Assembly: GCF_014651015.1 (NCBI RefSeq)
Contig: NZ_BMWB01000001.1
Span: 310,001 to 374,000 of the forward strand
From: Streptomyces xantholiticus
Lineage (GTDB): Bacteria > Actinomycetota > Actinomycetes > Streptomycetales > Streptomycetaceae
DNA length: 64,000 bases
Direction of reading: 5' to 3'
Both the position numbers and the translations under genes were made by a program. This document shows positions 8,153-19,289 of this stretch, one piece after another. The notes beneath the pieces were generated by a model. The model was not told the DNA's origin, searched no databases, and worked only from the letters and a program-made list of their open reading frames with translations. Positions within the stretch are counted from its first letter, which is position 1; each line of letters starts with the position of its first letter.

Positions 8153-8172
8153 TACCAACCAGTCGGTAACGT
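8153..8172 (+). promoter_or_regulatory. Palindrome overlapping a leaderless -10 box
   Basis: An imperfect 16-bp palindrome (8153-8168, TACC..GGTA ends) of the kind bound by TetR-like proteins overlaps TAACGT (8167-8172), a -10-like hexamer 6 bases before the ATG at 8179. No TetR gene is adjacent. Confidence 0.4.
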
Positions 8173-8178
8173 GCACTC

Positions 8179-9042
8179 ATGAGCTCTCTGCACCCGCGCG
8201 CCGGACGCCGCTGTCACAACGTCGTCAATCCACTGCACTCCACGGTCTACTTCTCGCCCGACTTCACGGACGAGCTCGGCCGGATCGGCATCGAGGATTC
8301 GGATGCCGCGTACTTCGCGGGACGCGCCGCCGCGTTGGGCGCGGTCGGGCCCGGCGCGGTCGCCGCCACGTTCTACAACTTCAACCACGACCTGATCGCC
8401 AAGCACCTGCCGGCCGTGTGGGACACCGCCTCGCCGCAGACCGTGCTCGACGCGCGGATGCGGGCCGCCGACAGCACCCTGCGTCGGCTGCTCGGCGACG
8501 ACGTCGTCTCCTCCGCCGAGATGGCGGAGGCCGCCGAGCTCGCGCTGCACGCGGCCGAGGCGTGCACCAGGCACGCCCGCCCTCTGTACGCGGCCCACGC
8601 GGACCTGCCCGTGCCCACGGAGCCGCACCTGGCGTACTGGCACGCGGCGACGCTGCTGCGCGAGCACCGCGGCGACGGCCATCTGGCGGCGCTGCTGGCG
8701 GCCGGATTCGACCCGCTGGAGGCGCTGGTGAGCCACACCGCCACGGGCAAGGGCATGTCACCGCGCTGGATCCTGGCCACGCGCGGCTGGGGCCGGTCCG
8801 ACTGGGAGGCGGCCGAGGCGCGGCTGCGGGAACGCGGACTGCTCGGCGCCGAGGGCGGGTTGACGGAGAGCGGCACCGCGCTGCGGGCCGAGGTGGAGGA
8901 GCACACGGACCGCCTGGACCGCGCCCCCTACGAGCACCTGGGCGTGACGGGGGTCGAGCGCCTGACCGAACTGGGCCGGGGCTTCCTGATGACCGCGGCG
9001 GCCGCGGGCGCTTTCCCGCCGGATCTGGTCGGCAAGGCCTGA
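8179..9042 (+). CDS. SCO6745-family helix-turn-helix protein
   Basis: 287-residue protein of the actinobacterial SCO6745 family, of unknown function, with a winged-helix-like C-terminal half. The N-terminal half is all-alpha with NPLHSTVYFSPDF and YNFNHDLIAKHLPAVW. The C-terminal half contains a helical segment and strand pair (ATRGWGRSDWEAAEARLRER). The ATG at 8179 seems leaderless: TAACGT lies 6 bases upstream and there is no purine-rich site. Divergent from the GlxA-like regulator. Family identity rests on memory of the family and on synteny with idi. Confidence 0.75.
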   Translation: MSSLHPRAGRRCHNVVNPLHSTVYFSPDFTDELGRIGIEDSDAAYFAGRAAALGAVGPGAVAATFYNFNHDLIAKHLPAVWDTASPQTVLDARMRAADSTLRRLLGDDVVSSAEMAEAAELALHAAEACTRHARPLYAAHADLPVPTEPHLAYWHAATLLREHRGDGHLAALLAAGFDPLEALVSHTATGKGMSPRWILATRGWGRSDWEAAEARLRERGLLGAEGGLTESGTALRAEVEEHTDRLDRAPYEHLGVTGVERLTELGRGFLMTAAAAGAFPPDLVGKA

Positions 9043-9148
9043 CACGGGCGGCCCCGGCGGCGGTCGCACCGGCGACGACGGGGACGTTTGGCCAGGGGGG
9101 ATCCCGGTTACCCGACCGAGCCCAACGTCCCCCAACAGGAGGTCGATT

Positions 9149-9292
9149 GTGCTCCGCTCCATAGCTGACGCTCTCCGAATGATCGGCTCTGCGATCGCCA
9201 CCGTGGTGACGCTGCCCTTCCGTCTCCTCGCCCGGCTCTTCGGCGGCGCCTCCCGCAGTGCGTCCCGCGGCGGGCGGACACGGCACGTCTGA
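9149..9292 (+). CDS. LPFR motif small membrane protein
   Basis: 47-codon gene. The GTG at 9149 has an ideal AGGAGG site 6 bases upstream. The peptide begins [20 protein letters not shown], has one hydrophobic helix (residues about 11-32) containing the [13 protein letters not shown] signature, and ends in an arginine/serine-rich tail. The LPFR motif defines a family of tiny actinobacterial proteins of unknown function, probably inserted in or lying on the membrane. It lies between the SCO6745-family gene and tex, on the same strand. Confidence 0.75.
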   Translation: MLRSIADALRMIGSAIATVVTLPFRLLARLFGGASRSASRGGRTRHV

Positions 9293-9371
9293 GGCACGCG
9301 ACACGGCGCCCGGCCACCCGGCACAATGCACTCTCAAGCACAGCGAGCACGAGAAGGCGAGTCGGACAACC

Positions 9372-11738
<2,367 letters not shown>

Positions 11739-11746
11739 CGCCCGAC

Positions 11747-11785
11747 CGTCCCTACCGGCCGGGAAGTCCCCGGCCGGTAGGGACG
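11747..11785. terminator. Bidirectional hairpin terminator between tex and ABC-F
   Basis: Perfect 17-bp inverted repeat, 11747-11763 with 11769-11785, around a 5-base loop. It lies 9 bases after tex and 3 bases past the ABC-F stop on the other strand. Confidence 0.9.
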
Positions 11786-11787
11786 TG

Positions 11788-13425
<1,638 letters not shown>

Positions 13426-13437
13426 CAGGGGGTGCAT

Positions 13438-13868
13438 CCTAATGGTTCGCCGCGCAGTGCCGAGCCGGACGGCCTCGTCGGCGAGCTCGACGCCCACGAT
13501 CCGGGCCCCTCGTTCCCGCTGCCCGGCCGGCCGACCGAGGGGGTCGCCGGTCCAGTGCGTGCACAGCGGCTTGCGCAGGGTGTTGCCGCGGGCGGGCGCG
13601 GCCGACACCCAGGGGAAGCGCGGGACGGTGATACGGGCGCCCACCGCATCGCAGGTGCGGGCGTGGGCGTGGGCGCCGAGATTGGCCCCGTGCAGGGGCC
13701 ACAGGGGCGCGACACAGAGGTGGTCCCAGCAGGAGTGGGTGCGCGGACGGCGGCTGCGGCGCAGCTCACCGGGCGTACGGGGGCGGAAGGCCGGTCCGCC
13801 CCCGCTCGCGCTCATCGGCGCGGTGAGGCGGACCTCCGGTTCTTCGGCCGGGCCGTGGCAGGCAGGTC
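13438..13868 (-). other. Open, coding-like frame fused in frame to the ABC-F start
   Basis: No gene can be named here, yet the stretch is not random spacer. Reading leftwards from a TGA just above 13865, the ABC-F frame is open through to the ABC-F ATG, and by hand count about nine in ten codons end in G or C. The peptide has six Cys and several His/Trp (for example CWDHLCVAPLWPLHG and VPRFPWVSAAP) and ends ARIVGVELADEAVRLGTA. ATG 13815 is the only clear internal start and lacks a ribosome binding site. It may be a decayed gene, a leader region or an N-terminal extension. Confidence 0.3.
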
Positions 13869-13895
13869 AGGTGTGTGGTGCATATCGGTGGCGAT

Positions 13896-14957
13896 TCAGC
13901 GGCTCGCCCGGGCATTCGGGTCGGTCCGTCGCACCACCGGCGCGGCGAGCACGCCCCCCATGGTGCGTGCCACGAGGAAGGATCGCCCTTTGACGGCCTT
14001 CGCGTCCAAGGGAATTCGGTGGGTTCCGGCCTCCAGGGTGCCGTCGAAGATCTCCCGTACGTGCGGCCGGTGGAGCCGGTCCAGCCGGTGGGCCAGCAGC
14101 CGTACGCGGCACACCGAGGTCACTTCGATCCGGGCCTCCTCGCCGGTGGCGACGAGACAGGTGAGCCGCCGCTGTTCCACGGGGCTGCGGTCCAGGGCCG
14201 ATTCGATCTGCGCGACCAGCAGCGGGATGATCGGCGCCAGCCCGTCCACGTACACCGCGTCGGCCCCGGCACGGTCGAACGCCTCACGTACGGCGGCCCG
14301 TTCGCCTGTGCCGACCGCGCGGCCGAAGGCGACCGCCCCGTAGGCGCGCAGCTCCTCGGCCTGGACACCCGCCGCGTCGTGGGCGATGTCCGCACCGATG
14401 CCGATCTGCCGCAGGGCTGCGGCCAGCTTGGCGAGCACGGCGGCACGGGCCCCGATCAGCAGCACCCGGCGACCGGTGGCGCTGTCGCCTCCCGGATCAC
14501 CCACCAGGAGCTGTTCCAGGGCGGCGCGGTACTCGCGACCGCGGAAGCGGAACGGTCCGATCCCGTGGTAGCCGTTGAGCTCGAGGTCCGTACGCTCCTG
14601 CGTCTGCCAGGCGAAGTCACGCCAGACGACGTCCTCCCCGTCCCGCTCGATGACGGCGGTCACCGCACCGCAGCCCAGGGACTCGCACTCCGGGCAGCCG
14701 TAGATGACGTGTCTGCCGTCGGCCAGGGGCGCCTGCACCTCCAGGAGGAGCGCGCGGACATGATTGCGGAAGATCGCGGGCGGGACGTCGGCGGCCAGGG
14801 GCGAGACGGCGTCGAGGTCACTGAGCCGGAACAGCAGTGGCCGGCCGTCGATGATGAAGTCGGTGAAGGTGCGGTGCACTTGGTGGGCACCGTCGGCGAG
14901 AACTCCCCCGGCTCGCATCGCCGGCGCCAGCCCGAAGGTCGCGTACTCGGCAGACAT
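13896..14957 (-). CDS. Uncharacterised protein: CPEC zinc-like motif plus Rossmann-like half
   Basis: 353-residue protein I cannot assign to a named family. The first half (residues about 1-150) carries GCPECESLGCGAV, a three-Cys cluster suited to metal binding, in an otherwise mixed alpha/beta region. The second half begins GRRVLLIGARAAVLAKLAAA, reminiscent of a dinucleotide-binding turn, with GADAVYVDGLAPI further on. Similar proteins are sometimes labelled oxidoreductase without proof. It appears leaderless, with CAGAAT (14964-14969 read on this strand) 6 bases before the ATG. Divergent from the D-amino-acid oxidase gene with a 62-base spacer, so the two may be co-regulated. Confidence 0.7.
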   Translation of the reverse strand: MSAEYATFGLAPAMRAGGVLADGAHQVHRTFTDFIIDGRPLLFRLSDLDAVSPLAADVPPAIFRNHVRALLLEVQAPLADGRHVIYGCPECESLGCGAVTAVIERDGEDVVWRDFAWQTQERTDLELNGYHGIGPFRFRGREYRAALEQLLVGDPGGDSATGRRVLLIGARAAVLAKLAAALRQIGIGADIAHDAAGVQAEELRAYGAVAFGRAVGTGERAAVREAFDRAGADAVYVDGLAPIIPLLVAQIESALDRSPVEQRRLTCLVATGEEARIEVTSVCRVRLLAHRLDRLHRPHVREIFDGTLEAGTHRIPLDAKAVKGRSFLVARTMGGVLAAPVVRRTDPNARASR

Positions 14958-14963
14958 GTCGTG

Positions 14964-15013
14964 ATTCTGCCCGGCGACGCGGGGTTCTGAGCATCGCGGC
15001 CGTCGGTTACGGT
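14964..15013. promoter_or_regulatory. Back-to-back leaderless promoters
   Basis: Two -10-like boxes face outwards in one short spacer: CAGAAT on the minus strand (14964-14969), 6 bases from ATG 14957, and TACGGT on the plus strand (15008-15013), 6 bases from ATG 15020. Neither gene has a ribosome binding site. Confidence 0.4.
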
Positions 15014-15019
15014 CCCGGC

Positions 15020-15979
15020 ATGAGCGAGGACGTACTGGTGCTGGGCGGCGGCGTCATAGGACTGACGACCGCCGTGGTGTCGGCGGAGAGCGGCAGGCGG
15101 GTGCGGGTCTGGGCCCGGGAGCCCGCGGACGCGACCACGTCTGCGGTCGCGGGCGGATTGTGGTGGCCGTACCGCATCGAGCCCGAGGCGCTGGTCGGCG
15201 CTTGGTCGCTGGCCTCGCTGCGCGTGTACGAGGCGCTGGCGGACCGGCCCGAGGAGACGGGCGTACGCATGGTCCCCGGGGTCCATGCCGGCACCCGCCT
15301 CGCCGGACTCGGTCCGTGGGCCGCCCGGGTGGACGGACTGCGTGAGGTGGGCCACGCGGGACTGCCGAGTGGATACGGCTTCGGGCTGTGGGCCCGGATC
15401 CCGCTGATCGACATGCCGGTTCATCTTGGGTGGCTGATGCGGCGGCTGGAGGCGGCCGGCGGTCATGTGGAGACGCGCGAGGCCCTGTCCCTCCCGCAGG
15501 CCGAGAGGGAGAGCGGAGCGTCAGTCGTGGTGAACTGCACGGGCCTGGGGGCGAGGGAGCTGGTGCCGGACTCGTCCGTCCGGCCCGTGCGGGGGCAGTT
15601 GGTGGTCGTGGAGAACCCGGGCGTCGAGGAGTGGTTCACGTCGGTGGACCATGCGTCCAGCGCGACGACGTATCTCATTCCGCAGCCCGGGAGGCTGCTC
15701 CTCGGCGGTACGGCGGAGGAGGACGACTGGGACACGGCGCCGCGCAAGGCCACGGCGGACGCGATCGTCGAACGGTGCGCCAGGATCCGCCCCGAGGTCG
15801 CAGGAGCGAGGGTCCTCACGCACCGAGTGGGGCTGCGCCCCGCACGGGACGCCGGGGTACGGATCGACTCGGAACGCCTGCCGGGCGGGGCGCTGCTGGT
15901 CCACAACTACGGGCACGGCGGTGCCGGTGTCACGGTGGCGTGGGGCTGCGCGGAGGCGGCGGCCGCGCTCATCGGGTAG
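15020..15979 (+). CDS. D-amino-acid oxidase (FAD)
   Basis: 319-residue FAD oxidase of the DAAO/DASPO fold that oxidises D-amino acids to oxo acids, ammonia and hydrogen peroxide. N-terminal nucleotide-binding motif LVLGGGVIGLTTAV at residues 6-19; AVAGGLWWPYRIEP near 42; RPVRGQLVVVENPG in the middle; and the C-terminal FAD contact HNYGHGGAGVTVAWG near 297. GLRPARDAG carries the conserved substrate-side Arg region. Length is normal for bacterial DAAO. There is no secretion signal, so it is cytoplasmic. ATG 15020 is leaderless by layout. Choice between D-amino-acid and D-aspartate oxidase cannot be made by eye. Confidence 0.88.
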   Translation: MSEDVLVLGGGVIGLTTAVVSAESGRRVRVWAREPADATTSAVAGGLWWPYRIEPEALVGAWSLASLRVYEALADRPEETGVRMVPGVHAGTRLAGLGPWAARVDGLREVGHAGLPSGYGFGLWARIPLIDMPVHLGWLMRRLEAAGGHVETREALSLPQAERESGASVVVNCTGLGARELVPDSSVRPVRGQLVVVENPGVEEWFTSVDHASSATTYLIPQPGRLLLGGTAEEDDWDTAPRKATADAIVERCARIRPEVAGARVLTHRVGLRPARDAGVRIDSERLPGGALLVHNYGHGGAGVTVAWGCAEAAAALIG

Positions 15980-16125
15980 AGGCCGGTCCGCCCGCCGTGG
16001 TCCAACGGCCTCCGGCTCACGCCCGCAGCGGCGCCGCCCGGCGGTGCCTGGCAGCCCACGGACCCGGGCAGCGGCCCGGCCGCTGCCCCCGCCGCCGGGG
16101 CGAACCGGGCCGACGCGCCCCCCGG

Positions 16126-17916
16126 TCAGCCCGATTCCGGGCGGCCCTTGCGCCGTTCCGGGTCCTCGTCCGCCTCCCGGCGGGGTTCCGGCTCCTCCGC
16201 GGGGATCCGGCCGGCCTCTGGGCCCGTGCCGGAGCCGATGCGGATCTCGAACTCCCCGGCGTACTTCTCGTGGCCCGCGATCACGGCCGTCTCCAGCGCC
16301 TCCTCCGCGATCTCGCCACGGACGATCAGCGGATCCTGGCGGAGGTCGCGCATCAGCGCCACGCACATACCGATCATCACCAGCACGAAGGGAGCCGCGA
16401 CCAGGATGGTCAGATGCTGCAGGCCCGCGAGCGCGTCACCCTTGCCCTCCCCGACGAGCAGCATCACGGCGGCCACCGCACCGGTCACCACACCCCAGAA
16501 GACGACGACGAGCCGCTGCGGTTCGAAGGTGCCCTTCTGGGAGAGTGTGCCCATCACGATCGACGCGGCGTCCGCGCCGGACACGAAGAAGATGCCGACG
16601 AGGATCATGACGAGAAGGCTCATCACCCCGGCGATCGGGAACTCCTGCAGCACACCGAAGAGTTGACCCTCCGGGGTCGTCTCGCCGCCCAGTCGGCCGC
16701 GCTCCTCGAGCTGCATGGCCGTGCCGCCGAAGACGGCGAACCAGATCAGGCTGACCGTGCTCGGCACCAGAATGACGCCGCCGACGAACTGGCGGATCGT
16801 GCGGCCGCGGCTGATGCGCGCGATGAACATGCCGACGAACGGCGTCCACGAGATCCACCACGCCCAGTAGAAGACCGTCCAGCTGCTCAGCCAGTCGGCG
16901 ACGTCACCGCCGCCGGTCGCCGCCTCCGTACGTCCGGCCAACTGCGGCAACTGGCCGAAGTAGGAGGCGAGCGAGGTGGGGATCAGGTCGAGCACGAGGA
17001 TCGTGGGGCCGGCGACGAAGACGAAGAGGACGAGGACCACCGCCAGCACCATGTTGGTGTTGGACAGCCACTGGATGCCCCGCTCCACACCCGAGACGGC
17101 CGAGAACACAAAACACACCGTCAGCACCCCGATGATGGCGATGAGCAGCCCCGTGCCCGCCTTGGCCATCCAGCCCAGCTCCTGGAACCCGCTGCCGATC
17201 TGCAGGGCACCGAGGCCCAGCGACGTCGCGGATCCGAAGAGCGTGGCGAAGATCGCGAGGATGTCGATCACCCGGCCCGGAGCGCCCTCGGCACGCTTCT
17301 TGCCCATCAGGGGCTCGAAAACGGCACTGATGTTCTGCCGCCTGCGACGCCGGAAGGTGCTGTACGCGATGGCGAGGCCGACGACCGCGTAGATGGCCCA
17401 CGGGTGCAGCGTCCAGTGGAACAGCGTGGTGGCCAGGGCGGTCTGCATGGCGTCCGCCGCGTCGATCGGGTCGGTGCCGGGCGGAGGCGTCGTGTAGTGC
17501 GCCAGCGGTTCGCTGACGCCGTAGAACATCAGGCCGATGCCCATGCCGGCGCTGAACATCATCGCGACCCAGGAGGCGGTCCGGAACTCCGGCCCCTCGT
17601 GCTCCTGCCCGAGCGGGATGCGGCCGTAGCGGCTGACGGCCAGCCACAGCGCGAAGACGACGAAGCCCGAGGCGGCAAGGACGAACGCCCAGCCGCCGTT
17701 GTGCATCAGGCCGTTCAGCAGCGTGTCGGAGGCGCTCTCCAGCGTCTCCGTGAACACCGAGCCCCAGAACACGAAAGCGAGGGTGAGCACCGCCGACACA
17801 CCGAAAACCACCCGGTCCGTGACGGCAGGTCTGTCCTCGTGCGGATGGCGGCCGGGCAGCGCCGCCTTCACCGGATACCACAGCCGATTGCCCGGCTTCT
17901 GTACTTCGTGCGACAC
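16126..17916 (-). CDS. BCCT family betaine/choline transporter
   Basis: 596-residue secondary transporter for trimethylammonium compounds (glycine betaine, choline or carnitine), usually taken up as osmoprotectants. Twelve hydrophobic segments lie between residues about 35 and 520. The glycine-rich segment GMGIGLMFYGVSEPLAHY and the tryptophan-rich box WTVFYWAWWISWTPFVGMF are both intact. A charged cytoplasmic C-terminus ends EPEPRREADEDPERRKG. Of two in-frame GTG codons, 17916 is favoured because GAAAGG precedes it at normal spacing; 17931 would add five residues. It is convergent with the D-amino-acid oxidase gene and monocistronic. Confidence 0.92.
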   Translation of the reverse strand: MSHEVQKPGNRLWYPVKAALPGRHPHEDRPAVTDRVVFGVSAVLTLAFVFWGSVFTETLESASDTLLNGLMHNGGWAFVLAASGFVVFALWLAVSRYGRIPLGQEHEGPEFRTASWVAMMFSAGMGIGLMFYGVSEPLAHYTTPPPGTDPIDAADAMQTALATTLFHWTLHPWAIYAVVGLAIAYSTFRRRRRQNISAVFEPLMGKKRAEGAPGRVIDILAIFATLFGSATSLGLGALQIGSGFQELGWMAKAGTGLLIAIIGVLTVCFVFSAVSGVERGIQWLSNTNMVLAVVLVLFVFVAGPTILVLDLIPTSLASYFGQLPQLAGRTEAATGGGDVADWLSSWTVFYWAWWISWTPFVGMFIARISRGRTIRQFVGGVILVPSTVSLIWFAVFGGTAMQLEERGRLGGETTPEGQLFGVLQEFPIAGVMSLLVMILVGIFFVSGADAASIVMGTLSQKGTFEPQRLVVVFWGVVTGAVAAVMLLVGEGKGDALAGLQHLTILVAAPFVLVMIGMCVALMRDLRQDPLIVRGEIAEEALETAVIAGHEKYAGEFEIRIGSGTGPEAGRIPAEEPEPRREADEDPERRKGRPESG

Positions 17917-17996
17917 GGGGGCACCTTTCACGAATACGCGGAGCGTGGTGTCACTCCCCGCTACCCCCTACCACACGAGCCACTCTCCCCCCGGCT

Positions 17997-19289
17997 TCAA
18001 CAGGCCTCCACCGGTTCCCCCACAGTGAGGTGGTAGGCCGCGCGGGTGTCGAGCAGCAGCGGCACGAGTGCGCGTTGCGACTGCCGCAGCGGCACGAGAA
18101 CGCCTTCCCCGTCCGGCCGGAACAGGACGCCGTGAAGCGCGAGTTCGTCCCCGACTTCGGCGTGCTGCGCGGCGTCGAGCCGGTAGCCGCAGGGCGGGTC
18201 CTCGAGGGTCTCCTCCGGCGCGGGCGGGTCGTTGTCCGCGCCGCCGAGGTGGACCGGCCCCCGGTCCTTGTGGCCGGACAGGCGGGCGGCGGTCGTGACG
18301 GCCTCGATCCGCAAGCGCCGCTCGTCCGCGTACCTCAGCAGTCCGTCGAGTGCCGCGAGCTGGCTGTCGACCCGGCGGCGATGGTTCCGTGCGGGATCGG
18401 CCTGCTCCGCCTCGCTCAGTGCGTCGACGCGGCTCTCGACGAGCAGGCCGACCGCGTTCTTGATGCCGGAGGCGTTGCGCAGGATGCGTTCCTGGCCGTC
18501 GCCCGCGGTCTGCCTGATGGGATCGCCGGTGACGGGGTCGGTCCAGATGCCGTACGTGCCGGTGCTGTACCCGGCGCGGCCGGCGGCAGGGCGGACGTAG
18601 GAACCCGAGAGGGCCTGCGCCTCGTCGTGCACACGGGTGTCGGTGTTGAGGTTGCGGGGCCACAGGTCGAACAGGTCCTTGTCGTAGTACGGCGGTGTGG
18701 CGCCGTACTCGTGAAGGTCGTGAACGACGTCCGGCCGCCGGTCGCGGACGACGGCGGCGAGGGCCCGGCCCTCCGCCGTCCTGAGCGCGATGTGGTCGCG
18801 GTTGATGTCGGCGCCGTCCGCGTTGCCCCGGGTGTCCGCGGCCCGGCCGTCGGGGTTGGCGGTCGGCACGACCATCAGGTGCGTACGGGACAGCAGCCTC
18901 AGCGTGTGACCGTCCCGCGCGAAGGCGAGGTCGCGGATCGTGGTCAGACATGCCTCCCGGCCGGCCGGCTCGTCGCCGTGCTGAGCGCAGATCAGCAGAA
19001 CGGTGTGCGGGGAGCTGCCGTTCCCGAGGTGGACCAGTTGCAGCGGGCGGCCCTGCTTCGTCGTGCCGATGTGCTCGTACGACATCCGGTCGCTGCCGCG
19101 CTCCACGGCGGCGAGGAACCGCTGCTCCTCCGGCTGACCGGTCCAGCGCGCTCCCCCGCTGGTCTCGAAGCCGGTGCGGGGCGGGGTGTGCGCAGCTTGG
19201 GCGTTCCCCGTGAGCAGCGGTACGGCGAGGGCGGCGGCGGCAGCCGTCAGGGCGAGGGTTCGGGCGCGGACACTGATGGTGGTCTTCAT
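17997..19289 (-). CDS. Secreted M14-family zinc carboxypeptidase
   Basis: 430-residue extracellular metallopeptidase. Signal peptide: basic start, hydrophobic core ALTAAAAALAVPLL, then NAQAA. Zinc ligands are His and Glu in AQHGDEPAGREA and the later His in HDLHEYGATPPYYD; the putative catalytic Glu is in LLVESRVD. M14 enzymes trim C-terminal residues or peptidoglycan-type peptides; the substrate is unknown. A C-terminal region beyond the catalytic domain (about 100 residues) has no recognised fold. The ATG overlaps the stop of the upstream S15 peptidase by 4 bases, so the two are translationally coupled in a peptide-degrading operon. Confidence 0.88.
   Translation of the reverse strand: MKTTISVRARTLALTAAAAALAVPLLTGNAQAAHTPPRTGFETSGGARWTGQPEEQRFLAAVERGSDRMSYEHIGTTKQGRPLQLVHLGNGSSPHTVLLICAQHGDEPAGREACLTTIRDLAFARDGHTLRLLSRTHLMVVPTANPDGRAADTRGNADGADINRDHIALRTAEGRALAAVVRDRRPDVVHDLHEYGATPPYYDKDLFDLWPRNLNTDTRVHDEAQALSGSYVRPAAGRAGYSTGTYGIWTDPVTGDPIRQTAGDGQERILRNASGIKNAVGLLVESRVDALSEAEQADPARNHRRRVDSQLAALDGLLRYADERRLRIEAVTTAARLSGHKDRGPVHLGGADNDPPAPEETLEDPPCGYRLDAAQHAEVGDELALHGVLFRPDGEGVLVPLRQSQRALVPLLLDTRAAYHLTVGEPVEAC

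Noticed and set aside
15388..18036. Plus-strand open frame of 882 codons across the oxidase end and the BCCT gene
   Set aside because: Antisense to the transporter; starts inside the oxidase gene in another frame and has no recognisable protein features.
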